Of a DNA stretch of 64,000 bases, positions 36,088 to 48,684 are shown piece by piece; position 1 is the first letter of the stretch; each line of letters starts with the position of its first letter. The notes beneath the pieces were generated by a model that was not told where the DNA came from, made no database searches, and saw nothing but the letters and a program-made list of their open reading frames with translations. This DNA is from Trichinella spiralis (lineage: Eukaryota; Nematoda; Enoplea; Trichinellida; Trichinellidae), in NCBI GenBank assembly GCA_000181795.3, contig CM012954.1, positions 9,792,788 through 9,856,787 on the forward strand, written 5' to 3'. A program made the position numbers and the translations under genes.

Positions 36088-39000
36088 ATGTGTGTATCCA
36101 TGGATTATTATTTTGACAGTGCAACGATTTTATGCCTATCTGTTTTAGCAGTATCCGAGGTGTTATGGTTATTTAAAAGCTCTAATACTGCAAATAAAAG
36201 TAAGTACTATCGATTGTTATATAATGTTACATGTTAACATACTGAAACTCATGGTTCATTCAAATTAAATACGAGGAGGTTGTTGTTTTCTAATTTCCTT
36301 TTACTAATTTTCAGGGTTCGAAGTGACATTTTATGCTTTACTTACCATTTGTTGTATTATTTGTTTAAAGTTTGGAATTCTGTCAAGGTAAAAAAATGAT
36401 GAAATTTTATTGACCTTTTTTCCTTCTTCCTTATTTACTTTTATTATTTAGAACGCAAATGCTCTGGACTTTGGTTACCATGCCATCGAGGGCATCGATG
36501 TCCACTACAAATTTAACAAAACTGGAGGTATATATATTGATCAAAAATTTCTTCACTAAAGCATCGTTTGATTTTAGATCTCACAGTTGTTAAGCGATGT
36601 TTTCCCATTCTTGCCAAATTTTATTAGTGGTTTTCTTGTACTTTGCGGTAATTATTTTTAATTTCACGTATATATGTTTGAATGTGTTGTTTATAGGCAT
36701 TGCTGATTTTAAAAATGCAGCTGTTTATGTGATCTCTACTGCCTCAACTCATGTCGCTTTATTCCTCTCTTTGCTGATTGTTTGTAAATTTTCTCAGGTA
36801 TTGAATTATTTAAAATATTTTCCTACTTCATAAATTATACAAATTTTAATTTTAATAATCGCGCCAAACTATTGAACTTATAAATATTTTGATAATAAAG
36901 ACTGTTTATATTAGCCATCTTAACGTAATGTTTAAATGCATGGAATTATTTGCTTTTGTTTTGTTTTAAAAATTCCGTAAATATTTTCTTGCTGAATATC
37001 CTGTTTTAATAAAATTGAATTTTAGTCATATTCTAAATCAAAAAAATTGTTCAATAAAGTTCGTCGAAAGACTTCAGTCATGCCTTATTTCTCTGTTGTG
37101 GTAAGTTTATATGTAAATTTATTCTTAATTTTTCTTTACATGAATAATTTAGATTATTTTTGTTGCTGTACTACTTCGATTTGTTGACAAAAGTTATCTA
37201 ACAGAAGAATTTATAAATATTACCAACACTGCCAGTTTCTCATTTGTTACATTGTGGTTTGCATATTTTCAACTGCTTAAGAGGATTATTTGTCCACCAA
37301 CCGGGTATCGACACCCCATGGACAGTTGTGTTCAGCCCATGACAAAAAGTGTTCAGACAATATCTGAAAAGGAAACCATTCATAAAGGTGAGCAAAGTTT
37401 TTAAAATTGTTTTCAGTTGGCAGATTTTATTTTTTTAACTTATAAAATTATAACAGTGGAATATGAAATTTTAGTTGAAAGAAAAAATGCAGCAGTGGAA
37501 GCGTATTTGGATTGTTCTACTCCGTTGCATTCAACTTTTGTTTTGACAAAGCCGGTTCGTTCAGTGGAAGATCTTTGTGAATTGCTTAATCACAAAGTAA
37601 GTGAATTATTGAGAGTAATTTTTGCTGTTTTAATGTATAATTCGTTTCAAGGATCAAGTGAAAACAATGTCAGATGAAGAAGTATTGCTTCTGTTGAAAA
37701 AAGGAAAGATGCAGAGTTATTCTTTGGAATCGTTATTAGAAGAGTCGAGAGCTGTTTACATAAGGTTAATTGCATAATTGGTGGTTTTCAGTTATTAATC
37801 ATATTTTGTGCAGGCGGTTGTGGTTTTCTGATCTCTGCAGCAAAAACCAAAGTGTAGATTGTATTCCTCATCAAAATTATGATTATTCACTTTCTTCGAA
37901 CGCTTGCTGTGAAAACACGCTTGGTTATATACCAGTTCCTGTCGGTTTTGCCGGACCGTTGAAAGTGGACGATCGAACTGTCTACATACCATTATCCACT
38001 ACCGAAGGTTGTCTGGTGGCGAGCTTGAATCGTGGCTGTCGTGCTTTGCAGGTTTGTGTATAATTGTAAAATTTCTTCAAATTCTTTTTTTAACGAAAAT
38101 TCTTATTTTTTCAGTTGAGCGCTGGTGTTCGTACTGTTCTTCTTGGTGATCGAATGACTAGAGGACCTGTTGTATGCTTTGAAGATATTGTACAAGCGCA
38201 TGAGTTTAAACTTTGGATAGAGAATGAAGATAATTATCTTCTTCTTAAAAATATCTTCAATAGTACTAGTAGGTAAGTTGATGCGCATAGTTTGTTTGTT
38301 TGTTTTTTAATTTTAATAAGATAATATTAAGTATGTTTTAAATTTGATAGATATGCCAAATTGACTGCCATTGATGTAGCACTTTCTGGTCGTTTTGTAT
38401 ATTTACGCTTCAGCGCTACAACAGGCGATGCAATGGGTATGAACATGATCTCCAAAGGAGTTGAGCTGGTGCTCAGTGAATTACAGCACAATTATTTTCC
38501 AAATATGAAAATAATTAGCTTGAGCGGAAATTATTGTGTTGACAAAAAAGCTTCGGCAATGAATTGGATTGTAGGGCGTGGTAAGTCCGTCAGTTGTGAA
38601 GCGGTTGTACGTAGAAGCGTCGTCACTGACGTAAGTTTATTCTGTTGTGTTTGTTATTTTGTTTATTTTGAAGGTGTAATTTGTTAATTGCAAACTGGTT
38701 GTTTAATTTAATTTAATTTATTTTTCAGATTTTGAAAACTGACGTCGATTCATTGGTCGAATTGAACACGTTGAAAAATTTAGTCGGCTCAGCCAGGGCC
38801 GGTGTACTTGGCGGATTTAACGCCCATTCTGCCAATATAGTGGCGGCAATTTTTCTTTCAACTGGGCAGGTTTGAATTTTTTTTGGTTCGATTTCAAATT
38901 ATTTATTATTATAAATTAATTTAAAATGTAAAGGATATTGCCGAAGTTGTGGGCAGTAGTCAGTGTTTGACGTTTTTGGAAAAGACCGAAAATGGCGACT

Positions 39001-39425
39001 TGCGCATTTCTTGCACAATGCCAACTTTGGAAGTGGGTACTGTAGGTGGGGGAACAGTTTTGCCGGCGCAGAAAGCTTGCTTGGAGGTAATAAATTGATT
39101 GTTGTTTTTCCAATTTATGCAAATAATAAAATGATCATATCAGATTCTCGGCTGTGCCGGAAGTTGCGATGAATTTCCTGGAAACAACGCCCGTCGTTTT
39201 TCGAGAATCATCTGCGCCGCAGTGCTGGCTGGTGAATTATCTCTGTTGTCAGCATTGTGTGCTGGGCATTTGGTTCGCAGTCACATGCGCTATAATCGGT
39301 CGAATTTGAAACTGAAATCTGCCACCGTTGAGGATTCATTTTTGGAACAATTTACCACTTTGACAAACCGAGCCTTGAAGCCGAAGAACATCGCACCACA
39401 GTCCTGTTCAACTGTATTCATGTGA
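36088..39425 (+). CDS. HMGCR: HMG-CoA reductase
   Basis: Fifteen exons: 36088-36199, 36315-36387, 36452-36527, 36578-36647, 36697-36797, 37026-37100, 37153-37387, 37457-37596, 37652-37764, 37814-38051, 38115-38272, 38351-38630, 38729-38869, 38934-39086 and 39144-39425; all phases agree, about 748 residues. The catalytic half is well conserved. The active-site Glu is in TTEGCLVAS, Lys in [13 protein letters not shown], Asp in [10 protein letters not shown] and His in [10 protein letters not shown], with the regulatory-serine context YNRS downstream. [12 protein letters not shown] and GTVGGGT are intact. It reduces HMG-CoA to mevalonate with NADPH at the ER. The N-terminal membrane part is short and poorly conserved against the sterol-sensing domain. 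The first exon is open from an acceptor at 36048, so the true start may lie in an undetected upstream exon. Confidence 0.92.
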
Positions 39426-40011
39426 AATTGTAATGTAATTTTTGATGATTTAAAGTATAAACTTCTTCTTCGACTGCTTGATATATCTTTCTTTCTCTCT
39501 CTGTACATGTGTGTGTGTGTGTGTTCAGCATTATTATTTCCTGCCATTGTGATTCAACTAGTGTAAAGCATTCATGTTTTTCTTTGTTTTTCTTTTTTTT
39601 GCTCTATTGTTTACTTGTTTATATAATCTCATATGAATGAATGAATATGTGAAAATTGAACGAAGCAAAGTAACAGCAAAAGTTTATTTTCCACTTTTTG
39701 CGTAAACGGCGGCTTGTGTCAATTGGTGAATATTTTAGCTTTGCACAAGTGCGATCGTAGCTTTTCATCTGACTGAGTTGATGCCGTCAAGCAGAAGAAG
39801 CAGCTGTGTTGTTGCTTTGTCGAAAAGCAATGTTATGTATATAAGTGTTTATATTATCATTATTGCAGCCGACGGCGATCATCGCTTTGCAGGCGGTTGA
39901 AACTTTGCTAGAGCTGCATATATATTATATATACGTAGTGTGTTCGAGGGAAACCTTTTGAAAGGCGCGTTCATTGCTTCTTTGCTTGTTGTTCATTATT
40001 TTAAATTAAAC
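39426..40011. other. Intergenic spacer
   Basis: Contains the HMGCR 3' UTR with a GT microsatellite near 39508-39524, and the PEBP promoter. A TATATATTATATATACG stretch near 39918-39934 could be a TATA-like element. Confidence 0.4.
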
Positions 40012-40832
40012 ATGGCCGAAGATGTGGCTGGCAAATTCAGAGAGGCCGGTATTGTACCGGACGTTTTGGACAAGGCACCGACGGAAAAATTGGAAGTACT
40101 GTTTCCAGGAAAGCCGGCCGTTAACTTGGGCGATACATTTCACACTCTCGATGTACGTCATGCTCCGAAAGTTAGTTATCCAGGAAAAGAAGGCCATTAT
40201 TACTCTTTGATTATGATAGGTAATTGTTTTTTTTTCTCTTTGAAATTTATAATTAAATAATCAACTGTTTGTTCAAATATTCAGATCCGGATAATTTGAG
40301 CCGTGAAAATCCATGCCAAGCTGAATGGATTCAGTGGATGGTTTTAAATATACCATACGATGCAATTTCTGCAGGAATGATGTCACGTCATCTTGTTGGC
40401 TATATGATACCTGGTCCTCAACCAAGAACTGGTAAAAGTTTATCATTTAATAATTAAGAATCTGACAACAGTGAACAATTTTACGTCGATTATTTTTATT
40501 TTTATTGATTATGCTAATTAAGGGTTTGAATTATTTTAATGATGGTAATTTGTATTTGTCACAAATAATTGAAAACAACTTGATGTGTGTGTGATTTGAT
40601 TCTTAGGCTTGCATCGTTTTGTGTTTTTGCTGTTCGAACATCACATGCGTAAATTGAATCAGCCGAGCATAAAAAGCCGGGCCAAATTCAAAGTTCGTGA
40701 ATTTATGGCAAAACACAAACTGAGTAAGCAACTCAAGTTGAAATATTGTTGTTTATCGATTATTTACGTCATTCGTACGTTTCAGGTGATCCAGTTGCTG
40801 GAAATTACTTTCTATCCCAACACGACGGTTGA
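40012..40832 (+). CDS. PEBP1: Phosphatidylethanolamine-binding protein (PEBP/RKIP family)
   Basis: Four exons: 40012-40219, 40285-40431, 40607-40723 and 40786-40832, all joined in phase 1, giving 172 residues (human PEBP1 is 187). The ATG at 40012 starts MAEDVAGKFREAGIVPDVLD. Family blocks are clear: DPDNLSRENPCQAEWIQW, then IPGPQPRTGLHRFVFLLFE, ending in DPVAGNYFLSQHDG. PEBPs bind anionic phospholipid headgroups and can regulate kinases such as Raf. In the ligand pocket the usual HH after EW is replaced by IQ, so the pocket histidine corresponding to human His86 is lost. The second pocket histidine (GLHR) is kept. No signal peptide, so cytosolic. Confidence 0.92.
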
Positions 40833-41890
40833 GATCGCCTTGATCACTCTCGTCAGCTTTAAAGCTTTTCTTTTTATTTAGACTGATTCAAAGAAAAAAC
40901 AATTCTGATAGCAGCTCAGTATTTCTACTCCGTAAACGATTTTTTAGACTGAAATGTTAGCTTTTTCATCTTTTCATTTTCACTAACTGAAATTAAATCT
41001 CAAGCTCATTAAAGTAAAAAGTACAAATTTTGTTATTTTCGGCTTTTTTTGAATTTTATCTAATGTACAATATTACTGTAGTTTTTTTTACTAATTGCAG
41101 GTTTTAAATAGATAAAAAGTAATAAAGTTTATTGGATGATTAATGTATAAATGGAATAAATTTAAATGATGATGATGATATTGAATCGTCAAATGACAAT
41201 TTATTATTATTATTATTGTTCTTATCATCATGGCATCATAGTGATTACAAAAAATAAAAGAATTTTCAAGTAGTAATGAATTGAAGATGATTGAAATGAT
41301 GAAACGTGCGTAGCAACAGTTTATATTTTTCAAAAATATAATTTAAAAAATAAATTCAAAAATAATCATTAAAATTTATCAAATGATGTGTGCAATGTGA
41401 CTGTACAATTACAGTACGTCATGATTTACTTTTAAGTTTTATGGTCTTTTTTTGCTTTGGTAATAAAATTAAATGATGCGGGAAAGGTAATGTTTATTTT
41501 TTTCGTGATTTTTTTAATTAATTTTACCACTTTGAATGTCCTGTTTATAAGTTGTTGATCGATTTTGTTTGTTTTGCCAAATCAGTTTGTTTACAAGAAT
41601 GATTCTGTTTGTTCTATAAAAATAAGTGAACTGTAGTTGAAGTTGTTTTTTTCTCTACTACTTTAATACCTTTTTTTCCTTGGGATATTGTAAAAAAAGT
41701 AGTTCTCGTTTTGAAAGAAAGTTGCTGTTGTTCACTGAAGCAATTTTGTAGCTGTTCGTTCCAATAGTGTATAATGATGATAATGTACTTGATGAAAAAA
41801 AAGAAATGTATTTTTCATTTAATAATAAAATTTTGATTACGGCAGTTGTTCAACTGGAATTTCTGGAAATATTTTTGAAGATTGAATAAG
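40833..41890. other. Intergenic spacer
   Basis: AT-rich, with ATG/ATT simple repeats near 41165-41225. No supported gene. Confidence 0.5.
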
Positions 41891-42645
41891 ATGCCGGCTG
41901 CGAATGTGGGCAACGCAGGCGATATGCACGAATTTGAAACATTCGAAACAAAAGATAAAGCAATCTTCAGGGTCAGTTAATTAAATTCAACTTCATCTTA
42001 TTTTAAACTTGCTCCGAGAGAGAGAAAAAAAATTATTCCAAATAAAAAAGGTGTTATTACTCCAGTTATACTTGTTTTGTTAAAAAGTGTAACTTATTCA
42101 ATTAAGGTCACCGGAGAATGATTTAAAAGGGAAATTAAAATTGCTTTTCCACTTTCGATTCAGAATCACTGCTGGTCTGAAGAGTCGCTTGCAAAATGCG
42201 CCTATCAATTTGCTTCTTCATCGCTTTCATCGGATGCATGATCACATCACCTGCATTTGTTGACTGTAATAGCAGAACTCAGTCTATTCTCATATATATA
42301 TATTTATACTTTGGCATTTAGCTGAACATACCGATCAAAGACAGACCATCGATCGTAGTCGTTTTGTTGCCAATACTTTTGCCGACAGTAATAAAAAGGG
42401 ATTTTATTGATTTTTAAAATTATTTTATCACTTTAACATTTTATTAGCTGAACATGAAATTGACAACAGATTGAAAAGACATGCCATCGTTGTTATTCCT
42501 CGTCCCAGTAAAAAATTTTTTGGAACATCAGTCATTTCTCTTGTTTTCGTTGATGTTCAATTTGTGATTTTTAATTTTAGAATTTGGTTCATCTTCAAGT
42601 TCTGAAGATCGCAGTTCACGATCATCGCTCCATTCCATTCACTAA
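41891..42645 (+). CDS. Tentative small four-exon gene of unknown function
   Basis: Exons proposed: 41891-41975, 42322-42387, 42448-42507 and 42581-42645. Each junction is phase 1, donors are GTTAAT, GTAATA and GTAAAA, and acceptors end in TTTAG, TTAG and TTTTAG. The join gives 91 residues ending at TAA. Exons 2 and 3 both begin CTGAACAT, suggesting exon duplication. The product is hydrophilic, with IDNRLKRHAIVVIPRP and a Ser-rich end (GSSSSSEDRSSRSS). I recognise no family. The long first intron contains an open minus-strand frame (see rejected list), so the strand is not certain. Confidence 0.35.
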
Positions 42646-43733
42646 TTTCTCAGTGAATTTTCCACAAACAGTCAGCTTTCAAATATTATCAACGTTTTGT
42701 TGTCAACGTTTACAATTTTATACCGGCATATTTTGTCTATACATCGATTTTACAAGCATATACAGATAGATGTTCTTTTGAGATACATTTATGAACAAAT
42801 TTTGATTCTGAAAGTTATTCTATTAAAATAGAATGCAAAATTGTTGACCACGTTTATTCTGCTGTTGCAAACTCATACCACCAGTTTTCATGTCATATTT
42901 TATCCATTTTAGAAATAATATGGTTCTGTGAAGTTCAGATAAAAACATATACTGTCATAATAAATTGAAAAAACGACAACTGCAACATTCTGAAACATTA
43001 CAAGGTGCTACTTTACAATTTTTAATTCACATTTTTCATCATTGTTAAAAACATTGTATAAATTAAAATTATTTTTAATATTTAATTATGGAATGAAATA
43101 CTACTGCTGCTACTCAGTTTCATTTTCATTGCCTATAAAATGCAGCATTATTGCATTGCTTCAGCATATACTTGATTACTATGTACGGTAATTGAAACGG
43201 TACAATTTTTTAATTTTTTTTTCATTTTCGTGAAATAAGCATAAGTGATGAAATTTCACACATATAAAATAAGTTGTTTGGTTTAAAATTATAATATTGT
43301 ATTTTCTTCTGTGAATGAAATAAATGAGACCCTATTCTTTGTATTCATTTTGCATAGAAATTCATTTGTTTATATACAATTTTATACTGTCTTGTTTGAC
43401 AACTTATACATTCTGTCATCAGTAACTTCAAACGATAAGAGGCTATTTTCGCGATTGAATTTATATTATGTTATTGCGAAGTGAACATAATTGTTTGTAA
43501 TTATCTAATCACAAGTATGCTAATTTATAAGAAGTTTTCAAAGTTCAAATTTTGATTGTTTTGTATTTATTGAAATTTTATAATATTATTGTTGTAATTG
43601 TTGAAAAAAGACAAAAAATTATCCATTTGATTTTTTTCGAATTTTGTGTGCAGTATTTTATTTAAATTATAATTTGAAACGTTATTGTTTATAGAAATCA
43701 TGATGATTTCGTTGAATGTGTAATGTTCATCTG
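42646..43733. other. Intergenic or undetected 5' part of the SMYD gene
   Basis: No long open frame. SMYD proteins normally have about 40 residues of N-terminal SET before the MYND finger. A small exon for these could hide here, but I could not place one. Confidence 0.35.
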
Positions 43734-46199
43734 ATGCCTGAAGTTGCCGAAGAATGGCCCTGGGCCTATGTAATTTCGCAAAAATTATTCAAAACCTGCT
43801 GTCATTACTGCTTTAAACGGTAAAATAGTTGTTTTTTTCTAGCAATATAAAAATTTCAAGTTCTTTTTTAATTTTAGTATTGATTCGTCGCATTATTGTT
43901 GTTCAAAGTATTGTGGAGCGGTGTATTGCGATGAAAACTGCCATGTATATATAAAAAATAAATACTTGTTTATTAATTTCTAGATTAATTTTGTTGAAAT
44001 TTTAGAATCGAGCAATTTCTGATCACAGATATGAATGTAAAGTACTGCTTCACAATAAAGGTGATCTTCCATCAGATACGATTCGGTTGATGGTTCGTAT
44101 TATTGGAAAATTGGTACGTTTTTCTTCTCGGCGTTTGTAAAATTTCTTCCAAATTTTAATTTTGAATTACAATTAAGAATGATAATAGCAGTACGTCGAA
44201 CTTTTCTTGTAAAGCTTCTCATGAAATTCGAGAATACGATCATCTCATGTCGCGTATGTCAGTTGTTTACATTATGGAAATTTTTTTTCTATTCTAATGA
44301 TATTCGTTTTCTAGATAAAGAAGAAATATTTAAAGAAGAAAAGCGAACGAGCGAATTTTCACGCTGTTGTTATTTTTTAAAGTACATAATAGAACCGAAT
44401 AAATTGCCCGAAACGTCGATACTTATGGAAATGTTTGGCAAGGTGTATTTTTTTTTGATTACTTGATAATTTGTTGTTGTTGTTTCATTCATTTAGTTTT
44501 GTTCACGGCAGATTCTCATCAACGGCTTCGTAATTTTAGACCACGAACTCAATTCTGCAGGGCTTGGCTTATACTTGAAGTTTTTAAACATTTTGAGTTG
44601 GTACAATTTTTGTAATAATCTTAATACTTATTATTTAATTTAGCCTGTCACAGTTGAATCATTCGTGCAATCCAAGTTGTGTTGTCACATTCGACGGTCC
44701 AAAAGCATACTTGAACACTCTGAATTCTGAATTTGAAATTACCACTAGTACAGTTTTAAAAAATGTATTTCAAGTTTTATTTACGTTTGAATTTTTTTTC
44801 AGTTACAGTAATTTTTTTCTCTTAGTTAACAATTAGTTATGTAGCATTGATCGACGATACTGCTCACCGGCGGAAAGCTTTGCATGAACGTTATTATTTC
44901 ATATGCAAATGTGAAAAATGCTCAGATGCACGTCTTGTACAGTGAAGAGTAAATTTGATTTGTTTGTAGAATATTTGAATGTGATTTTAATTAGGATTCC
45001 ATTGCAACTGCGTTGGTCTGTGACAATGGAAATTGCGATGGTATGGCCATTATTGACGTTGCCGAAGGTAAATAATTTGTTGCTTGTTATTTTTTTCAAT
45101 AAATGATGATGAGTTGATAAATTGCGCAGCCCAGTATTTCTATTTGTACAATTGTACATTATACGTGAGTTTTGAATTTTATGAAAATATTAATTTTGTT
45201 TTTTTCTTATCTTTGTTATAGAAACAGCACGTTGTGAAAAATGTGCAACAGTGATCGACGACATTTGGGAAGCGGAATCGTTGATGACTTATTCTGCAGA
45301 AAAAAATGATTCTTTTGAAAATTATGATTCTTCACAAATGAATATCCTTTCTTAAACGACAAAATCAGAGAACTTTTTTGAAGTGAATTTGTGAAAATAT
45401 TTTCATATTAATTCAATTATTCATGCAAAATTGGATATGTTCATGATTTGTTTATTTCATAATATTACGATAATATGGAAAATTATCACAATTTCCTTAA
45501 CAGCGTAATTTCGGTTTTCACATGTTGAAGATTATTACAAACGTACAGAAGAATTGTTGGCCAAACAGCAGAAATGGCTTCACCCGTTGAATGTGCACCG
45601 AATTCGTACGTTAACTTTTGTTGGACACGCTGCATATGAATCTGGCCGTACTGAACGTACACTTTTGGTTTATGAAGAATTAATTTCGAAATACGAGTAA
45701 TATTTTTTTCATGTATTGATGTGAATTTCTGTTATGAATGAGTTATGAAATTTCTAATTTTTTTTCTCGTTTTAGATTCTACTTGGAACAATTTCATCCA
45801 CTCATAGCAGTAAATTTTATGACCGTTGGCAAATTGTACATGTTACGCAACATGTACACTACTGCATTGTCATTTTTGGAAAAGGTATTATTATTATTAT
45901 TATTAATTCAATTGTGTAATATTTATTTTCAATCATTGCTGCTTTTAGTCGTTAAATGTGATGAAATACAGTCATGGAGAAAAACATTCATTGTATGTTC
46001 ATTTATTAAGCATGATAGAGAAATGTCAGCTACTGATCAACGTTCACGACAATGGTAAGTAATTCACTGTTTGAATAGGTGTATATATTTATTTTTCTGA
46101 AAAAAATGTATTTTAATTTTTAAATATATTTTTTTGCAACTTGTAACTGCAGTGAGGTTTTCATGTCGAATTTTAATTTTATTTTCACCGATGATGTAG
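43734..46199 (+). CDS. SMYD3: SMYD3-like SET/MYND lysine methyltransferase, with an unresolved joint
   Basis: Exons: 43734-43819, 43878-43944, 44006-44113, 44178-44253, 44315-44442, 44512-44579, 44644-44764, 44826-44936, 44995-45067, 45222-about 45352, 45531-45696, 45776-45884, 45949-46054 and 46153-46199. A MYND zinc finger (CCHYCFK, CCSKYCGAVYCDENCH) splits the SET domain. The SET core includes GLGLYL, then SQLNHSCNPSC and LTISYVALIDD, plus the post-SET cysteines (CKCEKC, CEKC). The C-terminal helical domain matches SMYD3 (NFMTVGKLYMLRNMYTTALS, MKYSHGEKHSL). SMYD3 methylates lysines in cytosolic and nuclear proteins. Exon 10 reaches an in-frame TAA at 45353 with no phase-1 donor before it. 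The next exon needs phase 1, so the gene is either broken, mis-assembled or oddly spliced. The donors after 44579 (GTTTTT) and 44936 are weak. The N-terminus is uncertain. Confidence 0.75.
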
Positions 46200-46203
46200 T
46201 TTT

Positions 46204-48684
46204 TTAAATTGGAAAAGTTGTATTAGCATGTTCAGAGTAATGATTAACTAAAATAGTATTGTATTTGGATATTAAATTCAAAACTTCATCTTTTATAATG
46301 TTGATATTTTGATTTGCTTCTGCATCGGCAATTGCTTGCTTGCTCTTTTGGATGTTGTTTTCAATTTCCCAAAGTTGCCGTTCACAATTTATTAGCTGAA
46401 CAATAGTAATTTTTGTTTTATCAGTAATAATCAAATTGGATATTTTTCATCTTACTTGTTTGTATTTGTCATTTTGATTCAGCTTCTCTTCGACGTTCGA
46501 AATGTTCTGCTGGATAACATTCAATTGATTGTAATTTCTGTTCAAATGATTTTGCAAAAGTTCCTTTTTTGCAATCAATTCTTTCTTCTTATTTTCCACA
46601 TTTTCATACAATTGATCAACATTTCCATATTTTTCCATCTCTTGGCAGAGTTGTTGGATTTGTGTTCGAAATTTTGAAATATTCATTTTAATCAACCGTT
46701 CATCAGTAATTTTCTTCTCTTCTTCGTCAGCATTATTGAAATATTCTGATTTTTACAAAAATTTACAATTTCAACAAATTAATTAATCAATTAACTCGAT
46801 TCTCACCTGCAGATTGAAAATTCATTTCTTCATTATCTGATGGTTCATTTTTGGTTCCGATCTCTTTTTCAACTTTTTCAATACGATTTTTGATTCGTGT
46901 TATTCTAAATTTAAAGAAAAATATAATAATTTAAAATTAAAAAATACACATGTATGTATGTATGTATAATTCACTGTTTTTCTATCGTCTGCAGTTCTTT
47001 TTTCCCATGTTTTATTGTTCTCAGAAGGGATTCTTTTTGTTGATCCGATGCGTTGTAATTTTTCACCTCGTCACGCAATTGTTCTCGAATATTTTCAACT
47101 TGGATCAATTTTTCACATCTTTCCACTGAAATATATATATTTCTTCGTTTCAATTAAAATTTCCATCAATCAAATACCATATCCACCTTACTTACATGCT
47201 TGTGATTTGATGGCGTCTGTTTGAAATGCCTGCAACAGAATAAATGCAAATCTTTCAATTGGAAATATAATTGTTATTTATTTTTTAAATAATTATGAAA
47301 TTTTTTCATTATCAGTGAATTATTATTGGTGTGAGATGTGAAATTTCAAAATTGTCCCTGACCCGTTTGAGATGTTCTTGTTTGTCCAACAATTGATTCA
47401 AAATGTTCTCTTTTTCTTTGATAATTTCGTTCAATTGCAATTTTTTCATTTCTGCTGCTTCATATTTCTTTGCAAATGTATTTTCCTGTGTGAATATTAT
47501 TGAAAAATTTTATGGAGAAAATATATTGAGTTTCCATTCAAAGAAATTACCATATTTTTGAAAGTTGTTTCAGAACGTTGTTTTTCCATATTCAGCTTCT
47601 CTTCGGCATTTTTAAGTTGCTTTTCCACGCTTATTATTAGCAAAAATACATTTGGAAAAAAAAACATTTAATCACCGCTTACTTTTTTTTCTCTTCAAAT
47701 AGATCATCTAGCATTTTCAACTGTTGATCGTTGTTTTCTTTCAACTGAAATTAACGGAATAATTTTCTTTTTAAATTGAAATTTCAAATTTACTTTCTGC
47801 CATTCTTCGCGCAGTTCGACGAGATTAATATTGTTGTTGCTGCATTTATTCAAAAGCTTAAAGCAGTTGGTTGTTCAAGATCAAATTTATTAATTGATTT
47901 TGAAATTGTAATTTACAAAATTGTAATCCATCAGTGTACTTTCGAGTTGTCGAATTTCCAATGCCAAAGGTTCAGCTCTACAATTATACATGTCGGGGTT
48001 AGAAGAGACAAATTTGCATACAGCACAGTCAGCTAGCTAATCACGTTTGTTCTAAAGCGGTGCTGCTTGGAACTTGCAGCTCATGCTTGGTTTTCTCATT
48101 GTTCAAACGTTCCATTTCTAAACGCAGTGCACGAATTCTCGTTCTAAACAGTGAAAAATGAATATATATTTTTTTTTGAAAATAATAAATCTGAGCTAAA
48201 CAAAACCTCAACAATGTGGCATAATAGGAACGATCTTGTATTGAACGTTGCCTCATTGCTAAATTGTACAACTGATAAATATTCATAGCGGAATTTTCTC
48301 ATGTTGTTGGTATTCGAAATGGAAATGAAAAAATCTACCAATCCCTGATGTGCTGGGTCTTGCACTTGTCAATGATCTTGTTGGCAAATTATTCGATTTG
48401 GTCAATGAAACACCAGCATCTGTCAATTGTGCATCATTTTTCGAGATCAGATCGTGATGCAATTGCAATTTGAAATAATTATTTTTTTAATTATTGATAA
48501 CTAACGTTTCAATAATATGCGAATAGTTATGATTTGAACTTTTGAAATAGTTACCTTGCGATGTTGTCAAGTGCCTTCTTTGCGACGCTGTGGCGTTTCG
48601 TTTGGGCACTTCTATGCCGATTGAAGAAGCGGCTCTAATTTGTTTAATTGGCATTTTTTCCTTAGTTCCGTGTGATGAAAACAT
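46204..48684 (-). CDS. IFT74: Intraflagellar transport protein 74
   Basis: Fourteen exons: 48684-48555, 48419-48339, 48258-48207, 48143-48045, 47977-47917, 47856-47794, 47744-47683, 47629-47551, 47485-47363, 47229-47196, 47125-46975, 46904-46807, 46745-46456 and 46395-46204; phases close to 504 residues (human about 600). A basic disordered head ends at the family landmark DRSYYATLLR. Next comes AEPLALEIRQLESTLMDYNF, which aligns well with human IFT74, and then nearly continuous coiled coil. The last exon (NCERQLWEIENNI onward) also matches the family's C-terminus. IFT74 pairs with IFT81 in the IFT-B core and helps carry tubulin into cilia. In a nematode it would serve sensory neurons. Its stop codon lies only 4 bp beyond the stop of the convergent SMYD3-like gene. 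Confidence 0.9.

Noticed and set aside
42125-42400. Minus-strand exon pair giving IGDVIMHPMKAMKKQIDRRI and a stop
   Set aside because: The downstream half is open and its joint is in phase, but the upstream half has no acceptor or ATG. It competes with the plus-strand model, which has four phased exons. Not listed as a gene, though it could be real.
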